64,000 nucleotides of DNA, from NCBI GenBank assembly GCA_963995525.1, contig OZ023206.1, positions 47,935,585 to 47,999,584 on the forward strand, in the 5' to 3' direction. Numbering within the stretch: position 1 is the stretch's first letter; each line of letters starts with the position of its first letter. This stretch comes from Escarpia spicata. Its lineage: Eukaryota > Annelida > Polychaeta > Sabellida > Siboglinidae. Shown piece by piece: positions 1 through 11,064 of this stretch. The translations under genes were made by a program, and so were the position numbers. The notes beneath the pieces were generated by a model. It worked only from the letters and a program-made list of their open reading frames with translations, was not told where the DNA came from and searched no databases.

Positions 1-430
1 ATAGCAATCAGAAGGTGACTGTTGTGTCGTGGCCATTGGCACGGGTCCAAAGATGCCACGTCGTCAGCAAGCGGATGTGTCCATTGTCAATGGCATACAT
101 GTTTTATGGCATAGCTATTGTTTAATATTATTATAAATCAAATATGGTGAGAAGCTAAATATACTAGATAAAATAAGTTACAAAGGCAAAACTACAATAA
201 CATAAATAATTATATTGAAGACATATAAATCAGATGCTGAGAGAAGTAAAACCAAGACATGACATCTTCTTTAATCAGGTTTCAGTTACTTTGAGAATAT
301 TAATGTTTTGCAATTATTTCTTTTTCATGACAGCCATTTCTAATCGCTGAGAGTTCCACAATGTTGCCTACCGGGTAGCATACACTAATGCACGCCGACC
401 AACATAACTCAGGATATCACATGTGGAACA
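1..430 (-). promoter_or_regulatory. Homologue of the peptide-gene 5' flank
   Basis: This stretch matches 36456-36900, which is the sequence directly upstream (minus strand) of the TATA box of the peptide gene ending at 34194. The window begins within a base or two of where the TATA box would be. It is therefore probably the proximal upstream region of a paralogous gene outside the window. No coding sequence is visible within it. Confidence 0.5.
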
Positions 431-511
431 TTAAGTAGCACACAACCGACATAGCGGTGGGTGCGGCGTGGCATGTGAAAATAGAGCAAAGTCAGTCACA
501 CAGACAGACAC

Positions 512-755
<244 letters not shown>

Positions 756-782
756 AGAGTCGCAGGCAGGCAGGCAGAGAGT

Positions 783-790
783 CGCGCGCG

Positions 791-832
<42 letters not shown>
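783..832. repeat. (CG)n then (CA)n microsatellite
   Basis: A short alternating CG run passes straight into an ACAC run next to the GGCA array. A matching GT/GCGC tract marks the far edge of inverted copy C near 30745-30775. Confidence 0.95.
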
Positions 833-834
<2 letters not shown>

Positions 835-1924
835 ATTGTTTTATTGTGACGCGACATATTCTTACGTATATTTGAAAGTACTTTGTGTACAAGAACAAGT
901 TAAAATGTTGTTCTGTGTAAGATTTTCACTGAGATCCAGTGCATCAGTTGAAAAACCTTGAAATCAAGTAGTTTTCCCACCCAATTGAAGTATGCTTATA
1001 AGTGATATAAAAGAACACATATAATAACGACATTTGGCATAACGGCTATCACGGTGTCTGACCCGTAACATCAACGTCGTTTGTATATAAAGGTATGTGA
1101 TGCGATGCCTTATCTACGTATAATCGAGCGTGCGTATGTATGTACGCGGGTAGGTTAACGTTTTCCTCTTAGACGGCTTGAACATCGAAAGCCAAGCTTT
1201 CAGGAATTGAGGCAAATACTTCGGGAAAACGGTCCTTTTGTCATGGAATTGGTAACATTTAGAAGACGCAGTCACAGTAATGGTACCCTTGTGCCAATAG
1301 TATTGCAACGCGAATATTAATTGATAAGTCTACGCTATCACGACTAGGGCCTACTGATATCTGCGTGCGCGCAATGGTGTTTATGTAATGGAGCTGAATG
1401 TTTTCTAACGTTTGGTAAATATTACTATCACGGCATTCACCTACCAAGGCAGCCCTTCAGGTGACGATAATTTTTGCTAATATATATATATATATGTATA
1501 TATATATATGTATTTGTATATATATACATATATATATATATATAATATTATTAAATCTAAAACCATCATGTTTTGGAAACATTTTGGGTGGAAATGTTTT
1601 ACAAGTATAAGTTGTCATTACGTAATTATATGTGAACTATGTGGGTCGATTCAGGCAACACAAACACAAGGAACCTCTACAAAAAGCACATGGACTTGGT
1701 GAAATGCCAAAGATTTATATTGTCTAACATATTTATGCAACGTACAATTATATGTCAGTTCCAGAAAGCAGCATGTCGTTTCTTCTCAATTCTGGTCATT
1801 AAAAACTAAGGAACAACTGCAAGCGAATATAATTGATAACAGAAAATATGTTTCCATAGTGTTTTTATACGGACAACACAGGCGTGACAAACAAAATAGG
1901 CATGCACGTGTATGAAAACTATAC
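833..1924. other. Gene-free stretch of copy A
   Basis: No supportable coding sequence. It holds a TA-rich microsatellite at about 1480-1545. The stretch is missing from copy B but is present in reverse in copy C. Small ORFs here have no recognisable domains. Confidence 0.6.
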
Positions 1925-2270
1925 ATGTAATATGAAAAACGTATCGCTTTTTCAAAAACAAGTGTCGAAATAGTTGGTATGTTGCCCTTTCTGCTCCAGT
2001 GTCTGGTTTTCCTCAAATGTCAGATTCCTCTTTTTTCGTTTTATACAAATATATCAAATCTACTTATAGTCGAACTTGCGTGTGTAAGGTGTAAGAAGGC
2101 TATATGTAATATGAAAAACGTATCGCTTTTTTCTGCAGAAGTGTCGAAACAGTTGGCATATTGCCCTTTCTGCTGCAGTGTCTGTTTTTCATCAAATGTT
2201 GAATTCCTCCTTTTTGTGTTTACACAAATATATCAAATCTACCTATATTCGAGCTTGGGTCATAGTGTTG
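1925..2270 (+). repeat. Tandem ~179-bp units
   Basis: Two adjacent units begin ATGTAATATGAAAAACGTAT at 1925 and 2104. Each carries the landmarks GTCGAAA, TTGCCCTTTCTGC, CCTCAAATGT and CAAATATATCAAATCTAC. Similar units occur at 37145-37400 (plus) and at about 28545-28700, 29330-29450 and 29510-29660 (minus). The ~100-residue ORFs through them are non-coding read-throughs. Confidence 0.85.
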
Positions 2271-2378
2271 GTAACATGGAGTAGACGCTGACACAGAAAA
2301 TACATATGTCTACCCTTATGCTAATAGTGTAGCACTACGAATAATTATGATTTGAACATTGTACATACTATCACCACT

Positions 2379-2450
2379 AAGGTGATTAAAGCGCTTTGAA
2401 CATAATTAAGGACTGAATACAGCGCTATATAAGACCTTATTATTACTAGG
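2379..2450 (+). mobile_element. 5'-truncated SINE, 3' end only
   Basis: The stretch carries AAAGCGCTTTGAACATAATT followed by GGACTGAATACAGCGCTATATAA and an ATT-rich tail. This resembles the end of the SINE at 26880-27195, which has CAAAGCGCTTTGAAC and GGACTGGATACTACGC. Copy B has uninterrupted sequence at the matching place (37505-37515), so the insertion is private to A. A short ACTA direct repeat may be the target-site duplication. Confidence 0.65.
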
Positions 2451-2634
2451 GTCTTTCGATGGATGGGAACGACACATTATCTCCGACCTTCGTGGTTTTG
2501 AACAAACACCGAATATATATCTACGAGCGTGTGATGGTGTTTGTGTAACGATGTTGTGTGTTTTCTAATATTTAGTAACTATTACTATTACGACTGTCAT
2601 CTTCCAAGGCATCCCGTCAAGTGATGGACATTTT

Positions 2635-2835
2635 TGCTAGTATATTATCATTATTGGAACCTCGCTTAAATGGACAGTTTTAGTTCCCCAATGAATGTTT
2701 TAGGAGTAACGAATTTTGGTATGAATATGTGTCGAGTTGGCTGGACGAAAGAGTGCCAGTGTATTCCTGGCTTAACATGCACACAAGTGATGTAATCAGT
2801 GAGAACACAATCAGTGAATCAATATGTTCATTTAA
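2635..2835 (+). repeat. Dispersed repeat, CTAGTATATT type
   Basis: This ~200-bp module begins CTAGTATATTATCATTATTG and contains AACCTCGCTTAA, CCCCAATGAATG and GGCTTAACATGCACA. Other copies are 14416-14590 (plus), 38688-38880 (plus) and about 27850-28062 (minus). No terminal repeats or coding frame were identified. The small ORF carrying DERVPVYSWLNMH is shared by the copies but has no recognisable domain. Confidence 0.75.
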
Positions 2836-4300
2836 AATGCATCTGTTCCTAATGTTTCATTTACTAATTAATATAATGTTGTGAAAAATATAATAACTAG
2901 GTTGTAGGTATACTGTCAAAGTGTGTTCAGTAAGCGCTTAACAACGTTCGCAATCTAGAAGATACTACCCCGGAGCATGTTCAAACGATGAACAATACAC
3001 CCCGTTTCAAAGTTTGATTCATTCAAGCTAAGTTAACCGCAATACCCCTTGAACGAGTTCCCATTTTCCATCATCCAATGTAGCTGACTGGTTTTACAAA
3101 TTAATAGTCTGGGTAATTCTGGGTAGATGAACGTGCAGACCTATTAAAAGAATAATCTACATTTAATAATTTATATGTTTAGTTTACAACAATACTTTAC
3201 ATGATTGATGAATGAAGAAGGTGTGGGGTGCAGATTTGCACCCTAATATAGGGGAGCAAATCTGCACAACATGTACTCCCTATAGGGTGCTAACCTTTTA
3301 TAGCTGACATGTACCCTATATGGTGCACGTGGGGTGTAGAACTGACCCCTATGTTAGGGTGCAAATCTGCACCCCACATCTGGGGTGCAGATTTTAACCT
3401 CCTTTGGGTGTTCCTGGTGCGACAACTCTCTACACCCTATAGGGTGCCGGTCTGAACCCAACTTTGCCCCGCTAGGGTGCAGAATATAATCAAGAGGAAA
3501 AGAGTGCACCATTTTTGGTTCAAATCTGGAACATCGGATTTTGTCGCAACTTGGCACTACTGTTTATGAGAACAAATTTGCAAACTGAAACATGTACCTT
3601 TAAAGGTGTGCATTTACATTTATACACAATGTGGAATATAGCGTACAGAAAGCCCAATCCATGAAGCTGAATTGAACATCTTCGGGAACATCCTGACTTA
3701 AAGGGGAAGACAAATTACATTAAAATGCAAATGCATAACTGCCATTTTAATTGCCTACGTGAAGCGTTTTAATCCATCAAAAACAGACACATACACTGTA
3801 AACACATAGATGTTTAGAACTTTGAGTTATAAATGCTCCTCGTATTCATTTAGACAACTATTGGTGTATACTTCTTACACCTGTGGTGAATTTTGGGTTA
3901 ACTAAACGCATTGTATTACAGGCGTTTAGGCGTTGGTCGTAATATTGATCAGTATATAAATCCACTCGACCTTCGCAATACAACATGACTATTATTCAAA
4001 CAAGTACTTTTAGTCAGAACACATAGGGAAGTTTTTGTTATTAACACTTCGTCTTGAATAGGTCCTGCTGAAATGGGGTAACTGATCAAACGTTCACCAT
4101 TAGAGGCACAATATTGCGAAACGTTGCACATTTTTTGAGGAGAATATCATTGCATTGTCATATTTATCCATAACCGATTTGTCACAGATGTTTCCATTAT
4201 GCTATGGTGAAGCGTCATTTAATTGTAAAGTGGTACAATAAGCGGTGTGCTGTGGTGTTTACACAGGTCTGTGTGATGTCTCTAGTGCCGTAGTGAAGTA
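2836..4300. other. Gene-free stretch with palindromic modules
   Basis: No gene was found. At 3220-3500 short inverted motifs are clustered: GGGGTGCAGATTTGCACCC-like hairpins and several CCCTATAGGGTGC boxes. The same cluster is at 39300-39570 in copy B. The remainder (3560-4300) is conserved with 39640-40330 but has no coding signature. Confidence 0.6.
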
Positions 4301-4567
4301 AGTAGTTTGACGTGAATGCGTTTCACCCTCTCGCTTCCAGCTACAACCGCCAGCTAGCCCCCTCACAGGGGTGTAAAGGCAGCCGAAAGCATAAGCCTCT
4401 CCTGCTGGTACATAGTCTCTCTACACACAAGACTGTAGCATGACCTCCTTGTGGAACATTACGGATAGTGGGTGTCTTGCGGCCCCTGGCTAACATGCTA
4501 GGGATCTAGGGGAAGGACAACCCTGATTCCAAACTTGGGCAGACTCAGCTCATTATTCTTGGCATGT

Positions 4568-7500
4568 TGGTCTAGGAGATGGACAACTCTGATTTTATTC
4601 CAAAGAGACGAACCCTCTTACAATCTCTGAAATAAATGTAAAGAAGTTGGGATTCAGGCTAGCGACCTGTTCCTGTGAAAAAAGATATGCTATGAAAACA
4701 GTTCAAAGCACACAAACGGATCATCGGCAGATGAGACGGCGGTCGTCTCCTACAGGAGACACAATAACATATGCCAGTGAAAGCCTTTCAGTGAAAATTT
4801 GTTCCCAGAAGACCCGAGTTCTCTCGGCAAAGAATGAGAACCGCACCGGATATTGGGATGTCCGAACATTAGGCAAGTAGTAAAATACAAAATCAACATA
4901 CTAGGTCTCAGCGAGGTTCGCTGGACTGACTCAGGACAAATCAAATCAGGAAACAGGACCATATTGTTTGCTGGAAGACAAGACGATATCCATCGTGGTG
5001 GTTTTGCCATCGTACTTCATAAAAATGCAAACAGTACGCTTACATAATGGACCCCAGTGAATGAACGATTAATTAAGGCAAAATTTGTAACATCACACGC
5101 CAAGTTCACCCTCATCCAGTGCTATGCACCACCCAACAACGTAGATGACTATGAGAAAGACAGCTTCTATGAATAACTACAGGACCTGATAGACAATATT
5201 CCACATTACAACATAACCGTTATGGGAGACATGAATGCCCAGATCGATGGATATAGGTCTGGTTTTGAACATCACGCATTTAGGGAACGTACATATAATG
5301 AAAAACGCTTTGAGCAAGTCTGGGCAATGAACAACGTAATGATTGGATGAACACTCTTTGAGCACATAGACATACACAAAATAACATGCTTTTCAAATGA
5401 ATACAATACCGTCACACAGATCGACCATTTTGCTATCGGACCAGGCTGGAGGACTCCGTGTCTAAAGGACGTCCGAGTGCACAGTGGAGGAGACATCTGT
5501 AGTGACCACCACTTAGTTATTGCGAAGATCAAGATCAAGTTGAGGAGACAAAATATGAAGTCAAACATGATTAAGAGATTCCAGATCCCTGTAGAAGTTA
5601 AACATGATTAAGATATTCCAGAACCCAGTAATCAAATGTGAATTCCAAGCAATCCTGTGAAATCGTTTTGCTGCCCTGGCAGATACCACACCAGGTCCAA
5701 CGAAATGGTGGGAGAAGCTGAAACATGCGATGATGCCAGCGGGCAAAGACGGTCTGGGATTCCAGACATCTCTGAAGGAGTCTTGGATCAGTGATCACAC
5801 GGGGACTGACTGCAGAGAGGAAACTCCTGCAACAGAAACGACAAACGATTCCTGCAGCACAGTTTCATACCAGGCCTATAGTAAAAATGACAGAGAAGTA
5901 AAGTGCAGTGCACAAAAGGACAACACGAATGGCTTAACAGACAGGCACAGGAGGCAGCTGCCCGAAATTTCATGAGACCGATCTACTGCAGTGCCAAGAA
6001 AATCACTGGCAGAACAACGGCAAGGTCGGGACCAATCAAAGCCAAATATCGATCTCTACTATTAAGAGGAGAGGACAAGCTAGAGATAAGGGCAGAACAC
6101 TTTAGAGAGAGGTTCTCAATAGACCTGCAACTGACACACCAGCACAGACTGGCAACCCTCAGACGGTGCTCCCAATCAAAACAGAGTAGTTCTCGGAGGA
6201 TGAAGTGAAGAAGGCCATTGTGACTCTCAAAACAAACAAGTCACCTGGCATGGACGGAATCACAAACAAAATGATCAAAGCGGGTGGTGAAACAATTGTA
6301 CAATGGAGGTGCATACTATGCATCCAGATCTGGGGCTCGGGCATCGTTCCTGAAGGCTGGACATATGTTGCTGTTGCATGTATCGGAAAGGAAACCTAAT
6401 TGAATCTGACAACTAGACAGGTGTGAGATTGCTGTCAACACCAGGGAAAGTGTATTGCCATATGATACTGAATCGAATGCGAAATGTGGTAGATTGCTGT
6501 CAACACCAGGGAAAGTGTATTGCTATATGATACTGAATCGAATGCGAAATGTGGTAGATGCGTGAGGAACAAGCAGGCTGCAGGTTCAAAAGCTGGTGTG
6601 CTGAGCAGATATTCACACTCAAACGCATTATTGAGAAATGTCAAGAGTACTAGTTAAAATTCGCAAACAGTTTAATAGAACTCAACAAAGCGTTTGACAG
6701 AAACCACCGATCCTCCATGTAGAAATGTATGGAATCCCACAAAATATTGTAAAAGCAATCGAGAAGATATATGAAAACTCGATATGTTGTGTAAAAAATA
6801 GAATAGGCTAGAGCGACTGGTTCCATGTATTGACTAATGTCAGACAAGGCTGCATTCTACCCCCTTTCTTTGACGTGGCCATCGACTGGGCCATGCTGCT
6901 AGCAACCACAGGCAATGAAGGGATTGTGTGGGTTAAGGAGGAGCGTTTATCAGACCTGTACTTTGCTGACGACTTCGCTCCCCTCTCAACCACCACCCAG
7001 GGCCTACAACGTCTCGTCGAATCAGTCAGCAAATATGCTAATGGCTTGGGACTTGTCATCAGTGAAACAAAGTCAAAAACATGCTGACAGGGGAGCACCA
7101 TCCACCCATATATGTTTTGATCAACCAGAAAAAAGTACAGTAGGAAACTTCTCCTACCTTGGCAGCTCCATCAACAAACAAGGAATCATCGAGCATGAAC
7201 TTAACTGCAGAGTGAGGAAATCGTCAGCAGCCATCAACGCGCTGAGAAAAAATTGGAACAACAAGAAATTTACCTTGAAATATAAACTCCGCTTTTTTCA
7301 ATCAAACGTTATACCTACCGTCCTGTATGGATGTGAAACATGGCAACTAAAACATGCCAAGAACACAATATTTATTCAGTCGACACTAAATGCCTACGAA
7401 AGACCTTGGCAGACATTCACTGGAGCAAACTTGTCACGAGTGCAGATATCTGGATACGATCAGGACAACTCTGACATCATCTACTATCTGCAGAAGACGA

Positions 7501-7755
7501 ATAGGCTGGCTCGGAAATGTCACAAGGCTCCCACTTACTAGACCTGCCAACCAAGCGCTATGGTGGATACCAGCTAGCCAGAGAAAGATTGGACGACCAA
7601 TAATGATCTGGCGCCAAACAATCAACCGCGACCTACAGCTGGTCAACAAAAGTTGGAGCGACGTCAGAACACTAGCAAGCGACAGATCAGGATGGTGTGC
7701 TTTGTCTGCCTCATGCATCTATAGACACGGGTGCCGCCAAGTAGAAGTAAGTAGG
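4568..7755 (+). pseudogene. Degenerate RTE-like LINE (endonuclease + RT)
   Basis: The recognisable pieces run in order along the plus strand. They are: an apurinic endonuclease start (VRTLGK, then ILGLSEVRWTDSGQIKSG at about 4890-4950) and endonuclease core pieces to about 5560. RT blocks follow (NKSPGMDGIT at about 6235; LYFADDF, the catalytic YxDD-type box, near 6955), then a C-terminal LGNVTRLPLTRPANQALWW block (7510-7570) and a SDRSGWCALSAS end (7680-7715). Stops and frameshifts break it into at least eight frames. A short segment near 6430-6560 is duplicated in tandem. The 3' end has an AAGTAAGT-like tail. The same insertion lies at 44087-46690 in copy B, so it predates the duplication. 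The exact clade is uncertain. Confidence 0.85.
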
Positions 7756-8440
7756 CATAATTTTAAATGCCGGTGTTTAATTTGTTTTTCCACGATAACC
7801 TTGCATTCCTTCCCAGTGACATGATTCGCTTTCTCGCGAGTTGCTTGGTCGTTCGCGATATTTTATTGTCACGTGGGTCTTTGGCGCCAACTTGTCATCT
7901 GCGTACATCGTGTGAGTTGATCAGGAAACTTAACTAGGATCTAGCAGTTTGGTGGGTACAAATTGCTAAATATTGTGCTTAAAACTGTTGATACAAGTTG
8001 TACCGCTATGCCAAAGAATGACGTACTGAAATTTGAGTAAGCTAGGATTAACGATGGCAACACAATTTTCATCTTTAATTGATCCACAGCGACAGGGCCG
8101 AGGCCGAGCGTTAGCGCAGCTGGACTAACGGACAGATCAGGGCAAGGGATGGTGTTAGCAGTGTTGTTTTTACCAATACTAGCTTTTATATATATTACAA
8201 AATGCAAAGTATTAAAACACAACACATGTCTTTACAAAATGAAAGGTTGTTGCCACAAATAATGCAACTGTCGTTGTTACGATCTTAGCTACGATCTTTC
8301 TTCTTAAGTGTTAACGCCTAATTCGCAGCTCACCCCTTAACCTGTATCGGAACATATCCACACTGATTTAGTTTGTCCTCACACAATATGTCACGCTTTT
8401 AGCCTTTGGTCCCGTGTAACTTGTTTCAGCGTCCACCTCA
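7755..8440. other. Conserved gene-free stretch with shared antisense ORF
   Basis: This stretch is conserved with 46690-47420. A minus-strand frame stays open in both copies (8225-7941 and 47161-46916) and has very similar translations, both containing LGPVAVD and FFGIAVQLVSTVLSTIF. I see no domain or splice signals that would make it a gene. Confidence 0.4.
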
Positions 8441-9389
8441 TCAGCAGTGTATATAAAAATCACAAACATGAACCAAACTTTCTGGTTTCATGTTCAGTTG
8501 GGCATTGTTAATATTCCACAAAAAGCTGCAATGTATTTCGCCTTCACGTATCACAAAAACAATGAGACATCCCAGTTGTCAATCATTCAGAGAATGAAGA
8601 TGAAATGAATACATTTCGGGTTGAAGTTAAACGAGAATGTACAACATAGTGACAATTCTCCCATGAAGTCACATGAATACTCAGCTGCTAGTTATGTGTT
8701 ATTACTGAACGCACAACATGGGTTGTCCGAACGGGCAATCAACGAAGTGCTAAACACGTCAAAAGATTTGATGACAGAGTACTTACACGCATATAGGAGA
8801 GAATGTATACTCCAAAATCCAGGAGAAAACTTAAACTTTCCTACCATAGAAGTTAACCCATTTCATCGTTTGTGATCGCAGTATCTTAGAGAGACGTTTT
8901 ATGCAAATGTTTGCCATTACATACAACTAGAAGAGAGTATATTTGGAGGAAAGGGATATAAGGACGTTATCAGGTGTGAGAGAAATGAGACGTTATGGCT
9001 GTGTCATTCCTTTTCAAAGAAACCTTCAAAGTCTACTTGAAATGCGCGAGGTATGGCATCATGTCCACACACTCCTGGAGATGTTATGTATGATGTATGT
9101 GATGGTTCATACATGCAGAAACGCCCCCTGTTTCAGAGGGATAATTCAGCTCTTCAAATCATCTTATATACAGATGGAATTTAACCAGTGAATCCCAGTG
9201 ATGCCCATGTTAAAACATAAAGTGACCAAGTTTTACTTCTCATTGGGAAATATACGTCCTCAGTTTACCGGCAAAACTAAGTAGTCTTTACCTTCTTGGA
9301 ATGGCAAATCATTTAGATATGACATGTCTTGGCCCAGATAAAATACTTGCTGACTTTTTCGAAACTGTCACTAAACTGAGTCAAGGAGG
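8440..9389 (+). pseudogene. Degenerate CACTA-like transposase, 5' part
   Basis: Broken plus-strand frames match, in order, the N-terminal half of a large transposase family seen in animal CACTA/EnSpm-type elements. The blocks are EYSAASYVLLLNAQHGLSERA (8660-8735), QLEESIFGGKGYKDV (8930-8965), a KPSKST-type piece, FYFSLGNI (about 9230) and MANHLDMTCLGPDKILADFF (9301-9360). Copy B carries the same blocks at 47570-48450 and continues further. In A the gene is cut at 9389 by the LTR retrotransposon. The family call rests on recalled block order, not on a search. Confidence 0.6.
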
Positions 9390-9641
9390 TGTAGTGCGGA
9401 GCTACACTGTAAATAGTTCGCACACACAATATAAGTACGCACATCCGCATTACACCCTTACAATACACCCACACCCACACACACCCTATAAATACCCGTG
9501 CTACACAATAGCCAGGAGTCCGTATTGCCGCCGCCGCCGCCGTGAAGCACAGCCCCTCATCGAGGAGACGCTCCCGTCGGCCTTCGGCCTCCGCTGCGGG
9601 CTACACCATTGTGCCTGCCCAAGTAAGTGCCGCGCACAATA
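9390..9641 (+). repeat. 5' LTR
   Basis: It begins TGTAGTGCGG and ends at CGCGCACAATA. It contains CCCTATAAATACCC (a TATA-box-like promoter, about 9483-9496), a CCG triplet run and, near its end, CCAAGTAAGTGC, which includes a perfect GTAAGT splice-donor consensus. It is about 26 bp longer than the 3' LTR because of one indel in the GC-rich part after CACAGCCCC. Confidence 0.88.
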
Positions 9642-9660
9642 TTGGCGCTGCGAGCAGGGT
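9642..9660 (+). promoter_or_regulatory. Candidate primer binding site
   Basis: TTGGCGCTGCGAGCAGGG sits immediately after the 5' LTR, where a tRNA primer would anneal. TGGCGC openings are common in Gypsy-type elements. The tRNA was not identified. Confidence 0.6.
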
Positions 9661-10558
9661 ATATTTCTGCTAGCGAATCTGCGTTATAGTTCCATGTTAA
9701 ACAATTGATATTCTACGCGCAATTAACCAGGAGAAACCTGTCGGTTTTCAAGCGTTAATTGTTTAAACATTTACGCGCCAATTTTCCTGTGCGTATGATA
9801 GGAATCTGCCGGTTCTGTCTACGCATAATATGAAGTAATTATACGTGATATATGGTCTGCTAATTATCATATAGCAATATTCAACCGCTTATTTGAAAAT
9901 TATTTGAAAGTTCTACAATTACAATTTGACGTCGGGACAACCAGTTTACGGGCGTGGTCGCTGGCAGCATACAACCAGCGTCGCGCGTCGCCGTCGGTTG
10001 CTACGCGACTGCTAGCTGACTCAAACTGGGTTTAACCCTTTGATCACGCCGTTGTGTTTACATGAACCACGGATAGCTTTATACTTGAATTCTTTCTTAA
10101 GTTTTGTTAAGAGTTTATCGTGTTTATGACATTCTTGTTAATCATAAATCAAGCTATATTTTTGGTTTACTTCCTGAACTTACTAATTGGGTATTATCGC
10201 CGACGTAATTGTAATGTATCTATCGCGTGGTACTGTTTACTGTTCTCACTAAAACGTGTTGGTAATTGTGCAATTATATTGATTTTCTAAAATATCTGAG
10301 CTGCACTCTTCAGTTTCATTTGAATTACCTAATTTTTGAATCAACAGTGCCACTAACGTCGTTAAATAGTAGGCATTACTTTGTATACACAGTTTGGCAT
10401 TTACACTTACATTTACACGCATCTAGATGTCAACATGCTCTCTGAATCTCAAGAAGGACACAATATAAATTTCTGACTTAGTGACAGTCACGGATAGTAC
10501 TACCACCTTTTGGGAAAACTTACTGGAAACAGGACGGATTAGTCTAGAGGAGCCTCCA
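9661..10558 (+). other. 5' leader of the LTR element
   Basis: About 900 bases without a supported coding frame. If the LTR GTAAGT donor is used, this region should hold an intron ending before ORF1. Confidence 0.5.
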
Positions 10559-10948
10559 ATGGAAGCGACTGTTTCGCTAGAATGTGATTCTGAGGTAGAG
10601 ATGCTAAAAGATAAATTGGAAAGGATGGAAGCACAATATCATGCGCAACTTGATGAGAGGGATTGCAAAATCAAAGAATATGAAAGAGAGAGATCAAACA
10701 GGGTCAGGTTTGGTATTGACGAGTATGAATTCATGAGGGTGAGGGAAGTAAAGAGAAGAGAACTGGAAGAAAGAATGAAAAGGGAGATGGAAGAATGGGA
10801 TCACACAAAGAATAGACGCAGGTCACAGGAAATAGGTGATGAAATGAGATGGGAAATGTATGAGAGTAAGAACATGGAGTATAAGAGCCATTCCAAATCA
10901 ATGGGTCATCCTTTTTATGACAAACTTCTCCTTGATGCGCATCCATAG
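10559..10948 (+). CDS. Coiled-coil ORF1 of LTR element
   Basis: From the first ATG (10559) this frame encodes about 129 residues. The frame is open further upstream to about 10481 without an ATG. The protein is rich in Glu, Arg and Lys, with heptad-like stretches (EVEMLKDKLERMEAQ, REVKRRELEERMKREMEEW). It looks like a coiled-coil N-terminal part of a Gag. It ends at TAG 10946-10948, where the next frame (open from 10936) takes over in the -1 phase. The two ORFs may be one Gag split by a one-base indel, or two proteins. I see no canonical slippery heptamer in the overlap. Confidence 0.65.
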   Translation: MEATVSLECDSEVEMLKDKLERMEAQYHAQLDERDCKIKEYERERSNRVRFGIDEYEFMRVREVKRRELEERMKREMEEWDHTKNRRRSQEIGDEMRWEMYESKNMEYKSHSKSMGHPFYDKLLLDAHP

Positions 10949-11064
10949 GATGGCATATACAGCTACGGTCCCCGCGGTTGTTGGGACAAGAAGCACGCAG
11001 GAAGGATACCCCACTGCAACCTACTAGCAACACAAATCTTCCAGCCGGTGTGAAAGGCGAACCA

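Noticed and set aside
1979..2284. 101-codon ORF repeated at 37141-37420 and in reverse near 29.3-29.6 kb
   Set aside because: It follows the 179-bp repeat units; its recurrence is explained by the repeat, and no domain or start context supports a protein.
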